NCBI GenBank assembly: GCA_946412245.1 | Contig: CAMKGM010000009.1 | Span: 1-64,000, forward strand | Source of the DNA: an uncultured Bacteroidales bacterium | GTDB lineage: Bacteria > Bacteroidota > Bacteroidia > Bacteroidales > Muribaculaceae | Direction of reading: 5' to 3' | DNA length: 64,000 bases | Shown here: piece by piece, positions 52,062 through 61,480 of the stretch | Position numbering within the stretch: the stretch's first letter is position 1 | Layout: the number at the start of each line of letters is the position of its first letter | Made by a program: the position numbers and the translations under genes | The notes under the pieces: generated by a model | What the model was told of the DNA's origin: nothing | The model's input: only the letters and a program-made list of their open reading frames with translations | Databases searched by the model: none

Positions 52062-52541
52062 TTATTTAATAGTGTTGATATCAATAGTTTTGGGTTGCTG
52101 TGCCTCGTGGGGATGGTTGCTACCATTGTAGATGTGCACATTCTTGAGCAGCTGAGCGCCAAGACGGTTCTTGGGGAGCATGCCCTTAATCACGTGCAGA
52201 TACAGGGGGTGCATACCGGGTTTGAGGTGCTTGTTGTAAGATTTCTTCATCAAAATCTCGGGGGTAGCAAAGCGCTGGCCACCGGGATAGCCTGTGTAAG
52301 ATACATACTGACGTTCGGTCATCTTGTTGCCGGTCAGCTTCACTTTCTCAGCATTGATGATAATCACGTTGTCACCACAGTCTACGTGGGGAGTGTAGCA
52401 GGGTTTGTGCTTGCCGCGAAGGATAATAGCAACCTTAGCGCACAGACGACCCAGCACTTGGTCGGTAGCATCAACAACTACCCATTCTTTCTTTACGTCT
52501 TCAGCCTTTGCTGAAACGGTCTTGTAACTTAAAGTGTTCAC
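52062..52541 (-). CDS. rplM: 50S ribosomal protein L13
   Basis: 159 residues. Motifs: WVVVDATDQVLGRLCAKVAI, YTPHVDCGDNVIIINAEKVK, KMTERQYVSYTGYPGGQRFA, VIKGMLPKNRLGAQLLKNVH and the end HPHEAQQPKTIDI. First gene of the ribosomal group, with promoter at 52653-52684. Confidence 0.97.
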   Translation of the reverse strand: MNTLSYKTVSAKAEDVKKEWVVVDATDQVLGRLCAKVAIILRGKHKPCYTPHVDCGDNVIIINAEKVKLTGNKMTERQYVSYTGYPGGQRFATPEILMKKSYNKHLKPGMHPLYLHVIKGMLPKNRLGAQLLKNVHIYNGSNHPHEAQQPKTIDINTIK

Positions 52542-52652
52542 TTTTAAATTCCTGATTAATAATTAATTAAAAATCCTCAAGCGCACACAAAAATGCACGG
52601 CCAAATGCTATGGCGCGCTCTTGAATAGAAAATTTCGGACATAATCGGACTG

Positions 52653-52684
52653 CAAAGGTACGGACTTTCAGCGAAATATCCAAG
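52653..52684 (-). promoter_or_regulatory. promoter of rplM-rpsI
   Basis: On the minus strand CTTG (52684-52681), 20-base spacer, TACCTTTG (52660-52653). The transcript start would lie near 52646, leaving a leader of about 100 bases. Confidence 0.55.
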
Positions 52685-53098
52685 AGTTTCGTTGTTCAAA
52701 AAGTGGTGCTATAAGCAGTAATGGCAGTGCTCAAACGAATTTTTAACAAAGTTTAATATTTAAAGCGAGGACAGGTTGTAACCTCGCGGGTGGCACGCAA
52801 CGACGATTATCACCCGAAGCAGGTTTCATGCTGCCACGAATGGTTCGCGACCGAGCGGGAGCCCGAAGGGCAAACGCGGCGTGGCAGAGTCGGCCGTCGC
52901 GGGTTTTAGGTGGTCGCTTCGCGAGAAATCTTTCAAATCTAAAAACAAATTTCTCATATTTTTTATCTGTCGCTCCGATGGGGCTAATTTTCTTTGGATA
53001 GCCACGTTGCGGGGTTGCGCCTGAGGCTCCACCACCTGTCAGATATCTTGCGCCCCTGATAGGGCTTCATTCGGGTGTCTCGTACTATTTTGGGGCGA
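52685..53098. other. gene-free region with hairpins, possibly repetitive
   Basis: No convincing gene. A small hairpin pairs GCGAGG (52765-52770) with CCTCGC (52782-52787). Further on are short GC-rich inverted pairs and a stretch of the GTCGCTCCGATGGGGCT / GCGCCCCTGATAGGGC type (52970-53070), which resembles the small dispersed palindromes common between Bacteroidales genes. A 69-codon minus-strand frame (52826-53035) is open but has the skewed composition of a shadow. Confidence 0.35.
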
Positions 53099-53971
53099 TT
53101 AAAGACCTAATTGTTGCAGAACAGCTTGGGCTTCGGGAAGTCCTTGCTCGGCTGCACGTTTGAACCATTTGACTGCTTCGTTTTTATCTGCATCGACCCC
53201 TTTTCCGTGGAAGTAACTATCTGCGACAGTATATTGTGCTTCTGGAAAACCTTGATCAGCAGCCATTTTAATCCACTTGAATGCTTCTATGTCATCAATA
53301 TCAACTCCGTTGCCATCTCGATAATGTATGCCTATATTGAATTGCGCTTGAGCTATACCTTGTGCGGCAGCTTTTTTGTACCATTTGATGGCTTCAGTTG
53401 CGTTTTTCTCAATGGCAATACCCTCATCATAATGGGTTCCTAAATTATATTGTGCTATAGCTGACCCATTTTCAGCACCTTTTTTAATCCACTTCACGGC
53501 TTCGGTTAGGTTTCGCTCAACACCAAGACCATCTTGATAACAAATTCCTAAAGATGATTGGGCGTCGGGGTCGTTTTGCTCGGCGGCCAATTTGAAATAC
53601 TTGAATGAAGTCTCGTAGTTTTGTTCAACTCCAAATCCATAGGAGTAACAAACGCCCATATTATACTGGCCTCTTGCATATCCTTGTTCGGCAGCCTTGC
53701 TAAACCATTTAACGGCCTCATCGTAGTTTTGCTCAACACCAAAGCCACCTTGATAGCATATTCCTAAATCACACTGTGCGTCGGGGTCGCCTATCTCAGC
53801 TTTATTTACAAGTTCCTGAGAGTATTTGGGGTGGGTAAGGAATCTTACTGTACGAGTGTTTTGGCTGGTCTGTTGTTCTTGTTGGTTTTGTTTATTGCAA
53901 GCAAGTGTGCAAAATGCAATTAAAGAGAGTATTATCGAACTACAAACGAAGGTTATCTTATGAGTGTTCAT
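53099..53971 (-). CDS. Sel1-repeat lipoprotein
   Basis: 290 residues. The N-terminus ends in a lipobox (FCTLAC, Cys25). Seven or so Sel1-like (TPR-type) repeats follow from about residue 50, with the pattern A..G...AQ..LG..Y..G.GVE.N...A..W..KAA..G, e.g. AQCDLGICYQGGFGVEQNY and AQFNIGIHYRDGNGVDIDD. Sel1 repeats bind proteins; a scaffold role at the outer or inner membrane is inferred. Single gene; nothing links it to its neighbours. Confidence 0.85.
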   Translation of the reverse strand: MNTHKITFVCSSIILSLIAFCTLACNKQNQQEQQTSQNTRTVRFLTHPKYSQELVNKAEIGDPDAQCDLGICYQGGFGVEQNYDEAVKWFSKAAEQGYARGQYNMGVCYSYGFGVEQNYETSFKYFKLAAEQNDPDAQSSLGICYQDGLGVERNLTEAVKWIKKGAENGSAIAQYNLGTHYDEGIAIEKNATEAIKWYKKAAAQGIAQAQFNIGIHYRDGNGVDIDDIEAFKWIKMAADQGFPEAQYTVADSYFHGKGVDADKNEAVKWFKRAAEQGLPEAQAVLQQLGL

Positions 53972-54101
53972 TTTTTATTGCAATTACAGCTGGTTGTTTT
54001 GTGCACTCAACATTATGACGATTGGAAAGGTTGAATCAGGGCACATCTTGTCATGAGATAAACATATTGTTCCCCAAAAAGAGCTTTATTACTGTAGAAG
54101 G

Positions 54102-54725
54102 TTACTTGACGAGGGGGAAGAGACCGTAGAGGAGGCTGTCGATGCGCTGTGTGACTTGGTTGAAGTGCTCGGGATTCTCGCCAAACTTGCAGTTGTCGCC
54201 ATCGATAATCATGAGTTGGCCTTGATAGGATTCAATCCATTTCTCATAGCGTTTCTCAAGGCCTTGCAGGTAGTCGAGTCGCATGGTCTGCTCGTACTCA
54301 CGTCCGCGTTTTTGAATCTGGCCAACGAGGGTAGAGATGCTGGAGCGGATGTAGATCATGAGGTCGGGTAGCTTGACGAGCGACATCATGAGTTCGAAGA
54401 GGTCGTTGTAGTTGTTGAAGTCGCGGTCGCTCATCATACCCTGGTCGTGCAGGTTGGGGGCGAAGATGCGAGCGTCTTCGAAGATGGTGCGGTCTTGGAC
54501 GATAATATCGTCGGTCTTGGAAATTTCGACCACTTCCTTGAAACGGCGGTTGAGGAAGTAAATCTGAAGGTTGAACGACCATCGCTCCATGTCGGCATAG
54601 AAGTCGGAGAGATAGGGGTTGTCGCTCACTGATTCGAAGCGCGGTTGCCAGCCGTAGTGCTCGGCGAGAAGTTTGGTGAGTGTGGTTTTGCCGCAACCGA
54701 TGTTTCCTGCTATAGCTATGTGCAT
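54102..54725 (-). CDS. deoxynucleoside kinase, second of a tandem pair
   Basis: 207 residues of the dNK family: P-loop IAGNIGCGKTTLTKLL, ERWSFNLQIYFLNRRFKE, the DRS-equivalent VQDRTIFEDARIF, and the lid segment QKRGREYEQTMRLDYLQGLE. Phosphorylates a deoxynucleoside for the salvage of dNTPs. It is about half-identical to the upstream kinase (54739). In bacteria with such pairs, the two often form a heterodimer with different substrate preferences; that is inference here. 13 bases after the partner. Confidence 0.88.
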   Translation of the reverse strand: MHIAIAGNIGCGKTTLTKLLAEHYGWQPRFESVSDNPYLSDFYADMERWSFNLQIYFLNRRFKEVVEISKTDDIIVQDRTIFEDARIFAPNLHDQGMMSDRDFNNYNDLFELMMSLVKLPDLMIYIRSSISTLVGQIQKRGREYEQTMRLDYLQGLEKRYEKWIESYQGQLMIIDGDNCKFGENPEHFNQVTQRIDSLLYGLFPLVK

Positions 54726-54738
54726 AATTGTTGGGGTG

Positions 54739-55380
54739 TTATGGGGTTGATGTTATGTCGTCGATGGGGAAGAGACCGTAGAGGAGGCTGTCGATGCGCC
54801 GAGTGACTTGCCTGAAGTCCTCGGGTCGGTTCTCGAAGTCGAGGTTGTCTTTGTTGACAATCATCACTCGGCCCTTGTACTGATTGTTGATGAAGTCGTC
54901 GTAGCGACGATTGAGATTCTCGATGTAGTCGAGTTGCATGGTCTGCTCATAGTCGCGTCCGCGTTTTTGGATGTTGCCCACCAGGTGCGAGACCGAGGCG
55001 CGCAGGTAGATCATGAGGTCGGGCAGTTTGATAATGGAGAGCATCTGCTCGAAGAGCTCCATATAGGTGCGGTAGTCGCGGTCAGAGAGGTGCCCCATGG
55101 CGTAGTTGTTGGCCATGAACACGTAGACACCTTCGAAGATGGAGCGGTCCTGGATGATGACATCGGGCGACTGTGCGATGGCGAGCATGTCGCGGAAACG
55201 CTCCTTGAGGAAGTAGACCTCAAGGTTGAACGACCAGCGATGAATGTCGTGATAATAGTCTTCGAGATAGGGGTTGTTGTCGACCGACTCAAAGCGCGGT
55301 GTCCACCCGTAGTGCTTTGCGAGCAGCCTTGTGAGGGTAGATTTGCCTGAGCCTATGTTACCTGCGATGACGATGTGCAT
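54739..55380 (-). CDS. deoxynucleoside kinase, first of a tandem pair
   Basis: 213 residues. P-loop IAGNIGSGKSTLTRLL, HRWSFNLEVYFLKERFRD, VIIQDRSIFEGVYVF and the lid segment QKRGRDYEQTMQLDYIENLN. The order of motifs matches the downstream kinase throughout, so this is a tandem duplication. They are transcribed together (13-base gap). Substrates (dA/dG versus dC) cannot be told from sequence alone. Confidence 0.88.
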   Translation of the reverse strand: MHIVIAGNIGSGKSTLTRLLAKHYGWTPRFESVDNNPYLEDYYHDIHRWSFNLEVYFLKERFRDMLAIAQSPDVIIQDRSIFEGVYVFMANNYAMGHLSDRDYRTYMELFEQMLSIIKLPDLMIYLRASVSHLVGNIQKRGRDYEQTMQLDYIENLNRRYDDFINNQYKGRVMIVNKDNLDFENRPEDFRQVTRRIDSLLYGLFPIDDITSTP

Positions 55381-55475
55381 GAGAGTAGTTTTATTGATTG
55401 CAAATTTAATGAATTATTGTGATAATTCCTATATTTTTTGAAAAATGTTTAGGGGTTTAGGGGTAGAGGTGAAGA

Positions 55476-55509
55476 AAGAGCCAGGCTGCGGTGGGGCAGC
55501 CCGGCTCTT
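55476..55509 (-). terminator. terminator of the citrate operon
   Basis: AAGAGCC-A-GGCTGC, GGTGGG loop, GCAGCC-C-GGCTCTT, one mismatch; minus-strand reading continues into CTTCACC. It follows icd. Confidence 0.65.
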
Positions 55510-55560
55510 GGATGTTAGTGTGATTGCTGCGAGAATTGCAGCAACAATCAGTTCGAGTGA

Positions 55561-56772
55561 TTAGGCGAGGCGTTTCTCGAGGTTGGCGCGGATGGCCTTG
55601 ATGAAGTCGCTGCTGTTGACAGCCTTGGCATCAACACCTTCCATGAGGTTCACGAGGTCCTTGGTAACAGTGCCAGCGTTGAGCGTGTCGAAGCAAGCGC
55701 CTTCGAGCTGGTCGCCAAAGTTCATGAGTTCCTTGATACCGTCCTTCTCACCGCGTTTGCGCAGAGCGCCGCTCCATGCGAAGATTGTTGCGATGGGGTT
55801 GGTCGAAGTCTCTTCGCCAGCAAGATACTTGTAGTAGTGGCGAGTCACGGTGCCGTGAGCAGCCTCATACTCGTAGTTGCCGTCGGGGCTGACGAGCACG
55901 CTGGTCATCATAGCGAGCGAACCGAAAGCGGTGCTGACCATGTCGCTCATCACGTCGCCGTCGTAGTTCTTGCAAGCCCAGATGTAGCCGCCCTTGCTGC
56001 GGATCACGCGAGCCACGGCGTCGTCAATCAGGGTGTAGAAGTACTCCAGACCCAGCTTCTCGAACTGCTCCTTGTACTCCTGCTCATAGACCTCCTCAAA
56101 GATGATGCGGAACTGAGCGTCATACTTCTTCGAGATGGTGTCCTTGGTCGAGAACCACAGATCCTGCTTGGTGTCGATAGCGAACTTGAAGCAGCTGTGA
56201 GCAAACGAGCGGATCGACTTGTCCAGGTTGTGCATGCCTTGCAGCACACCAGCACCCTTGAAGTTGTGGATCACAACCTCCTCGTGCTTGCCACTCTCGC
56301 CGTCAAAGACCAGCTTGGCCACACCGGGCTCGTCGGCACGCAGCTCGACGCTCTTGTACACGTCACCATAGGCATGACGGGCGATGGTGATGGGCTTCTC
56401 CCAGTTGCGAACAGCGGGCTTGATGCTGGGCAGAGTGATGGGAGCGCGGAACACGGTGCCGTCCAGAATCGAACGGATGGTGCCGTTGGGGCTCTTCCAC
56501 ATCTCGTGCAGCTTGTACTCGTCCATGCGCTTGAGGTTGGGGGTGATGGTGGCGCACTTCACGGCAACACCATACTTCTTGGTAGCCTCGGCAGCCTCGA
56601 CGGTGATCTTGTCACCAGTCTCGTCACGCTTTACCAGACCCAGGTCATAGTACTCACTCTTGAGGTCAACAAACGGAAGAATCAGGTCGTCCTTGATCAT
56701 CTTCCACAGGATGCGGGTCATCTCGTCACCGTCCATCTCCACCAGGGGAGTGGTCATCTTAATTTTTTCCAT
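55561..56772 (-). CDS. icd: NADP-type isocitrate dehydrogenase
   Basis: 403 residues, of the homodimeric eukaryote-like subfamily. Motifs: TPLVEMDGDEMTRILWKMIK, the substrate loop KSPNGTIRSILDGTVFRAPI, FAHSCFKFAIDTKQDLWFST, and the metal/coenzyme region KNYDGDVMSDMVSTAFGSLA with EAAHGTVTRHYYKYLAGEET. Converts isocitrate to 2-oxoglutarate and CO2. Last gene of the citrate cluster, 144 bases after aconitase, with a hairpin between them. Confidence 0.95.
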   Translation of the reverse strand: MEKIKMTTPLVEMDGDEMTRILWKMIKDDLILPFVDLKSEYYDLGLVKRDETGDKITVEAAEATKKYGVAVKCATITPNLKRMDEYKLHEMWKSPNGTIRSILDGTVFRAPITLPSIKPAVRNWEKPITIARHAYGDVYKSVELRADEPGVAKLVFDGESGKHEEVVIHNFKGAGVLQGMHNLDKSIRSFAHSCFKFAIDTKQDLWFSTKDTISKKYDAQFRIIFEEVYEQEYKEQFEKLGLEYFYTLIDDAVARVIRSKGGYIWACKNYDGDVMSDMVSTAFGSLAMMTSVLVSPDGNYEYEAAHGTVTRHYYKYLAGEETSTNPIATIFAWSGALRKRGEKDGIKELMNFGDQLEGACFDTLNAGTVTKDLVNLMEGVDAKAVNSSDFIKAIRANLEKRLA

Positions 56773-56871
56773 TTTAATTGATTATAATCAGTTTCGTTTA
56801 TAAATGATTGATAAATGATGTTTTGTGTTTTGCCGTCTAGTGGATGGGTCTCTAACCACTAACCTCTAAAC

Positions 56872-56905
56872 TTCCAGTCAAGGGCATTGGTGCCCTTGAC
56901 TGGAA
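56872..56905 (-). terminator. perfect 15-bp hairpin between aconitase and icd
   Basis: TTCCAGTCAAGGGCA, TTGG loop, TGCCCTTGACTGGAA. No T-run follows on the minus strand, so it may set relative expression or protect the 3' end of the aconitase message rather than stop transcription. Confidence 0.55.
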
Positions 56906-56916
56906 TATAACTAGAA

Positions 56917-59163
56917 TTACTTCTTCTGTGAAGCGTAGAAGTTCATCAGGCAGCCCTCGGCGAGGATGGTGCGCTCGTCCTGGGTCAGGTTCTGGAAGAA
57001 CAGGTGCAGGTCATGCACGCCGTCGGCAGCGATAACCTTGGCATCGATCTCCTCCTTGCCGCTGATGATGGCCTCGCGGATGCCGGGCACAAATACCATG
57101 TCACCGGGGTTGTAGTTGAACTCAACATCGGGAGCGATGGTGAAGGGAACGATACCCCAGTTGATACAGTTGCTGCGATAGCGCTTGGTAGCATACTCGT
57201 AGCAGATGTTGGCGTCACCGCCGAGCACCTTCTGACAAGAAGCAGCCTGTTCGCGAGCCGAACCGTCGCCAGGACGATTAGCGAAGACGCAAGAGCCGAA
57301 CGAGGTGTTCTTGGCATCGGCACCAACCTGTGCGAGAGCAGCAGCCACATTTTCGGGAACATTGCCGGCACGACGCTCGAGGTCTTGAGCCTGGATGCGC
57401 TTGCTGAGGCCTACGTACTCGGGAACGCGACGAGAGAGAGCAAACTCAGAGAGTTTGAGCGGGTTAGAGCGGTAGCTCGAGGTCTCGCCCGAAGGAATGA
57501 GTTCGTCGGTAGTGGTCACGGGATCGTGGATGACAGCAGCGAGTTCGAGGAGCATGTTGTCTTCCATCTGATACATCTTGGGCCAGTCTTTGATGTTAGG
57601 ACCATATTTGAGTTCCTCGGCGGGATTGGCCTTGCCGTAGCCGTTGTAAACGCGACGTTCGTAGATCTTGGCGTCGAAGTCGTAGGGAGCGTGAGTGTCG
57701 TCGTAGTCAACGTCGGTAGCGGCGGTGATGATGCCACCGTTAGCGGCTGTAGCGGCGATAGAACGAGCGTCCATCAGGGCAACGAGCGAAATCTGACCCT
57801 GTCCGGGCTTAGAACCTTCGCGGTTGGGGAAGTTACGGGTGGTGTGGCGAATCGAGAGACCATTGTTCGCGGGCACATCGCCGGCACCGAAGCAAGGACC
57901 GCAGAATGCGGGCTTGATGACGCAACCGGTTTCGAGCAGTTCGGCAACGATACCGCTGCGTGCGGTAGCCATGAACACGGGCACCGACTGCGGATAAGCA
58001 CTCATGGTGAAGTAGTCGTTACCGATAGATTTATCTTTCATGATCGAAGCGGCGGCGCTGAGGTTGTCGTAAGTACCGCCCGAGCAGCCTGCGATGATAC
58101 CCTGATCGGCCATCACCTTGCCGTCTTTGGTCACCTTGTCAACGAGGTCAACCTGCACCTTGTCGCCAAAGCGCTTGCGGGTGTCTTCCTCAACCTTGCG
58201 CAGAATCTCAACGGGGTTAGCCTGGAGTTCGTGGATGGTGAAGGCGTTAGAGGGATGGAAAGGCAGAGCAATCATAGACTCTTGAGTAGAGAGGTCGATG
58301 CGAATCATAGCGTCGTAGTAAGCCACGTTGCCGGGTTTCAGTTCCTTGAAGTCCTGGGGACGGTTGTGAATTTCGTAGTGGTGTTTCACTTCGTCGTCGG
58401 TTACCCAGATAGAGCTCAAGCAAGTGGTCTCGGTGGTCATGATGTCGATGCCATTACGGAAGTCGATGGGCAGATTCTTCACGCCAGGGCCAGCAAATTC
58501 GAGCACTTTGTTTTTCACGAAACCGCTTTCGAAGGTAGCCTTCACGAGCGAGATAGCCACATCGTGGGGACCTACACCCTTGCGGGGAGCTCCTTCGAGC
58601 CAAACGAGCACCACCTCGGGAGCATTGATGTCCCAAGTGTTCTTGAGGAGCTGCTTCACGAGCTCGCCACCACCTTCGCCAACGCCCATGTTACCGAGCG
58701 AACCGTAGCGTGTGTGACTGTCAGAACCGAGAATCATGTTGCCGCACTTCACCATAGCCTCGCGAGCATACTGGTGAATCACAGCCTGGTTAGCGGGAAC
58801 GTAGATGCCGCCATACTTTTTGGCAGCCGAGAGACCGAACACGTGGTCGTCTTCGTTGATGGTGCCACCCACAGCGCAGAGCGAGTTGTGGCAGTTGGTC
58901 ATGGCATAGGGCAGGGGGAACTCTTCGAGACCGCTGGCGCGGGCTGTTTGAATGATGCCCACATAGGTAATGTCGTGCGACATCATGGCGTCGAAGCGGA
59001 TGCGCATTTTCTTGCCTTTGCTGCCGTCAACATCGTGCGAGCGAAGAATGCCATAAGTAATGGTGTTTTCGCGAGCTTCATCGGGTGCTGGCATACCAGC
59101 AGCGTCTTTCTTGATTTCAGTACCATTCAGGAGATAAACTCCTTGTTTGATAAGTTCTACCAT
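56917..59163 (-). CDS. acn: aconitate hydratase
   Basis: 748 residues of the mitochondrial-type aconitase group. The [4Fe-4S] and active-site segments are present: AGCSGGTYDNLSAAASIMKD and AFCGPCFGAGDVPANNGLSI, followed by RHTTRNFPNREGSKPGQGQI. SDSHTRYGSLGNMGVGEGGG marks the first domain, and FGSCVFANRPGDGSAREQAA lies in the C-terminal swivel. Interconverts citrate and isocitrate. 54 bases downstream of the citC/G fusion gene, so it is cotranscribed with citrate lyase maturation genes. Confidence 0.95.
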   Translation of the reverse strand: MVELIKQGVYLLNGTEIKKDAAGMPAPDEARENTITYGILRSHDVDGSKGKKMRIRFDAMMSHDITYVGIIQTARASGLEEFPLPYAMTNCHNSLCAVGGTINEDDHVFGLSAAKKYGGIYVPANQAVIHQYAREAMVKCGNMILGSDSHTRYGSLGNMGVGEGGGELVKQLLKNTWDINAPEVVLVWLEGAPRKGVGPHDVAISLVKATFESGFVKNKVLEFAGPGVKNLPIDFRNGIDIMTTETTCLSSIWVTDDEVKHHYEIHNRPQDFKELKPGNVAYYDAMIRIDLSTQESMIALPFHPSNAFTIHELQANPVEILRKVEEDTRKRFGDKVQVDLVDKVTKDGKVMADQGIIAGCSGGTYDNLSAAASIMKDKSIGNDYFTMSAYPQSVPVFMATARSGIVAELLETGCVIKPAFCGPCFGAGDVPANNGLSIRHTTRNFPNREGSKPGQGQISLVALMDARSIAATAANGGIITAATDVDYDDTHAPYDFDAKIYERRVYNGYGKANPAEELKYGPNIKDWPKMYQMEDNMLLELAAVIHDPVTTTDELIPSGETSSYRSNPLKLSEFALSRRVPEYVGLSKRIQAQDLERRAGNVPENVAAALAQVGADAKNTSFGSCVFANRPGDGSAREQAASCQKVLGGDANICYEYATKRYRSNCINWGIVPFTIAPDVEFNYNPGDMVFVPGIREAIISGKEEIDAKVIAADGVHDLHLFFQNLTQDERTILAEGCLMNFYASQKK

Positions 59164-59217
59164 AAGTTAGTTTGTTTAAGGAAAATGAATAATTATTGTT
59201 TGTTAATAAAGTGATTT

Positions 59218-60972
59218 TCAGTTAATCAGTGAATGAACAAAGAACGTTAGTGACAACATGTCGGCGCATCCACCGGGTGAGATGTTGCGTGCCGTGAAGT
59301 CGCTGTTCATTTGTGATAGTTTCGCCAGGCTGAAGTCGTCGAGCAGAGCCCGGGCTTCGGCCTTGACTTGTTTCATTTCATCAGCGCCCTTGCGGTAAGC
59401 CACATTGGTGTCGTCGAGCATTGACATGATGAGCAGCAGGGTCTTGTGCAACCGTTGAGGGTCGCTGTTGAGACCGCTGTAGTAGGGCAGCCAGTGGCTG
59501 AAGAGCTGTTGGTAGCCGTTTTGGGCCGAGGCAAGAGCCCCGTTCACCTTGTTCTGCGCCAGCACCTGATGGCCGTGTGTGCCGCTGGGTTGCTCAAAAC
59601 GCAGTGCCAGTTGGGTGATGGTAGCCTGCAAGTCAGTGGCATTGATGCTCTTTTGGTTGAAGAGCAGGTGAGTGGCTGCAACAATGGTGAGACCCATCGA
59701 GAATAGGGCTCCCTTGTGGGTGTTGACCCCACCTGTTGCGGCGAGCATGGCTTTTTCGGCTTCGAGCCCCAGTTGCCTCAGCGCATCGGCTTGGGGCAAT
59801 GTTTTACTGAAGCCGGCGAGTGCCAACTGTGTGAAATAGGGGTGAATGGCTTGGATGCTACGGCTCATGGTGGCATAGTCCATGTCGGTGTGTGCACCGC
59901 TGTCGGCGCAGTCAACCAGGCCCGGTTTGGGTGTGGTGTCGAGCTCTTGCCGGAGCGCGTCGGTAGCCAGTCGCGAGACGAGATAGGGCACGGTGGTGTG
60001 TGGAACCAAGGGGAGTGCCTTGAGAAGGGTTTGCTCAGTGAGAGCATTCCTCACGGCTGTGGCTGAGACGATGTTGTCGTTTATCAAACAACGCTCAATT
60101 TCCACGAAGTCGATGCCTTGTGCGGGCAATAATTCGGCCATGAGCCGGTTGTAGCGGCGCGTGGTGGCGTCGAGTGGCTCACTGCCGGCAAAACGCACGG
60201 TTGCGCCGAGTGCCGGAGCAATGTGGCGTGCGAAGAGGTCTAGATCGAGCGTGATGTGGGTGTCGGTGGCATCGCTCAGCTGCTTGAGGAAATAGGTGGG
60301 GAAGGTGGCTGCCGAAATGGCGTAGTCGCTACCTTCGCACACCACTACATTAGCAATATCAGCCACGCCGGCCATGATCATGGCTTTGCGCTCAGCATAG
60401 CTGAAGAGTGAACGGTCTTCTTTGACAACAATTATAAATAATGTGTCGACTTGTGCGGCGGCTTGTTCCACCAGATAGCGGTGCCCCAGGGTGAACGGAT
60501 TGGCGTTCATGACAATCACGCCACGCTTTTCACCTTTGTCGCCGGCCAGGGCGTTGAGTTGACTGCAGTAGTTGCGCAGTCCGTTGCCGTTCTCCATGAG
60601 GATGGCCTTGGGAGCCGAGGCAATGGCATGGAAACTGAAGTTCTCGAAAATGCCCTTGTTCTCGGGCTTTGTGAAGACCTTGAGTTGTTGATGCCCGTTT
60701 GATTGTGCCACAGAGAGCAAATGAGACACGAGCGAGAGGCTCATGCCCGTGTCGCGCAGTGCATCGCTCACGGCAATGCACTTGAGCACATCGCCACTAA
60801 GTCCACCCCCGGCAAGCAGCTCATCGTCGTCGCCCGCAAACACACCGGCATAGTAGTCCACTTCCTCAAGTCGCAGGTCGTTGGCTGCCAGGAAATTGAC
60901 AACCTTCTGTCGGCTTGACTTGAGCGAGAGTGGAACTTGGCGTATTTCGTAGTTACTGAACATAGTCTTCAA
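59218..60972 (-). CDS. fusion of citrate lyase ligase (CitC) and dephospho-CoA triphosphoribosyl transferase (CitG)
   Basis: 584 residues in two parts. Residues 1-330 are CitC: a GNAT-like N-terminal segment (FAGDDDELLAGGGLSGDVLK), the nucleotidyltransferase motif NPFTLGHRYLVEQAA and NIVSATAVRNALTE; it acetylates the lyase prosthetic group. Residues about 335-584 are CitG: TPKPGLVDCADSGAHTDMDY, TGGVNTHKGALFSMGLTI and QPSGTHGHQVLAQ; it makes the triphosphoribosyl-dephospho-CoA precursor. I know of CitX-CitG fusions, but a CitC-CitG fusion is less familiar to me. The gene overlaps citX by 20 bases, showing tight coupling. A start at 60963 is also possible. Confidence 0.85.
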   Translation of the reverse strand: MKTMFSNYEIRQVPLSLKSSRQKVVNFLAANDLRLEEVDYYAGVFAGDDDELLAGGGLSGDVLKCIAVSDALRDTGMSLSLVSHLLSVAQSNGHQQLKVFTKPENKGIFENFSFHAIASAPKAILMENGNGLRNYCSQLNALAGDKGEKRGVIVMNANPFTLGHRYLVEQAAAQVDTLFIIVVKEDRSLFSYAERKAMIMAGVADIANVVVCEGSDYAISAATFPTYFLKQLSDATDTHITLDLDLFARHIAPALGATVRFAGSEPLDATTRRYNRLMAELLPAQGIDFVEIERCLINDNIVSATAVRNALTEQTLLKALPLVPHTTVPYLVSRLATDALRQELDTTPKPGLVDCADSGAHTDMDYATMSRSIQAIHPYFTQLALAGFSKTLPQADALRQLGLEAEKAMLAATGGVNTHKGALFSMGLTIVAATHLLFNQKSINATDLQATITQLALRFEQPSGTHGHQVLAQNKVNGALASAQNGYQQLFSHWLPYYSGLNSDPQRLHKTLLLIMSMLDDTNVAYRKGADEMKQVKAEARALLDDFSLAKLSQMNSDFTARNISPGGCADMLSLTFFVHSLIN

Positions 60973-61456
60973 TGAGTCGGGCGATGCATTGATGCAATTC
61001 TTCTTGCGTGTGTGTGTGGTTGCGCATGCAGAAGCGTGCCTCGTTGTCGCACATGAGGCATTTTCGAGGCTCGCATCCGATGGATGTGCGTGCGATGGGT
61101 TCTCCGGTTGGGGTAATGACGTCGATGTCGAAGAGTCGTCCCAGCGGGTGCTCGTCTTCGATTTCGCAAGCTAGCTGCTTGGCCTCGCGCTGAGTGAGCG
61201 AGGTGGTCAGGTAGGCCTCGTAGCCTGTGACCAAGTCGCGGGCTTCAAGGTTTACAATGGAACTCGAGAAAGCATTGACCATTGCCGTCATGGCGGCTTG
61301 AGCCACAATCAAAGAATGGAAATTGCGCTTGACATTGCCGGGCATGATGACTGTGAGACACACAAGGGTCGAGGCCGGATACTGCGCAATGAGTTCCAAT
61401 TGCCGTTTTGACCTTTGTTCTTTGCTTGTCAGTAGCTGGTCAAGCGTAATTTCCAT
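60953..61456 (-). CDS. citX: apo-citrate lyase phosphoribosyl-dephospho-CoA transferase
   Basis: 167 residues. Motifs: LDQLLTSKEQRSKRQLELIA, MPGNVKRNFHSLIVAQAAMT, DEHPLGRLFDIDVITPTGEP and the Cys-rich end RKCLMCDNEARFCMRNHTHT. CitX moves the prosthetic group from the CitG product to the acyl-carrier subunit CitD. It follows citF after an 85-base gap that holds a hairpin, and overlaps the next gene by 20 bases. Confidence 0.92.
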   Translation of the reverse strand: MEITLDQLLTSKEQRSKRQLELIAQYPASTLVCLTVIMPGNVKRNFHSLIVAQAAMTAMVNAFSSSIVNLEARDLVTGYEAYLTTSLTQREAKQLACEIEDEHPLGRLFDIDVITPTGEPIARTSIGCEPRKCLMCDNEARFCMRNHTHTQEELHQCIARLIEDYVQ

Positions 61457-61480
61457 TCTCGGGTATGATATTGGATAAAA

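Noticed and set aside
52826-53035. 69-codon minus-strand gene
   Set aside because: No domain, and the sequence seems to be repetitive intergenic DNA with hairpins.
57004-59214. 736-codon plus-strand frame opposite aconitase
   Set aside because: It is a mirror of a highly conserved gene with strong codon bias and has no recognisable domain.
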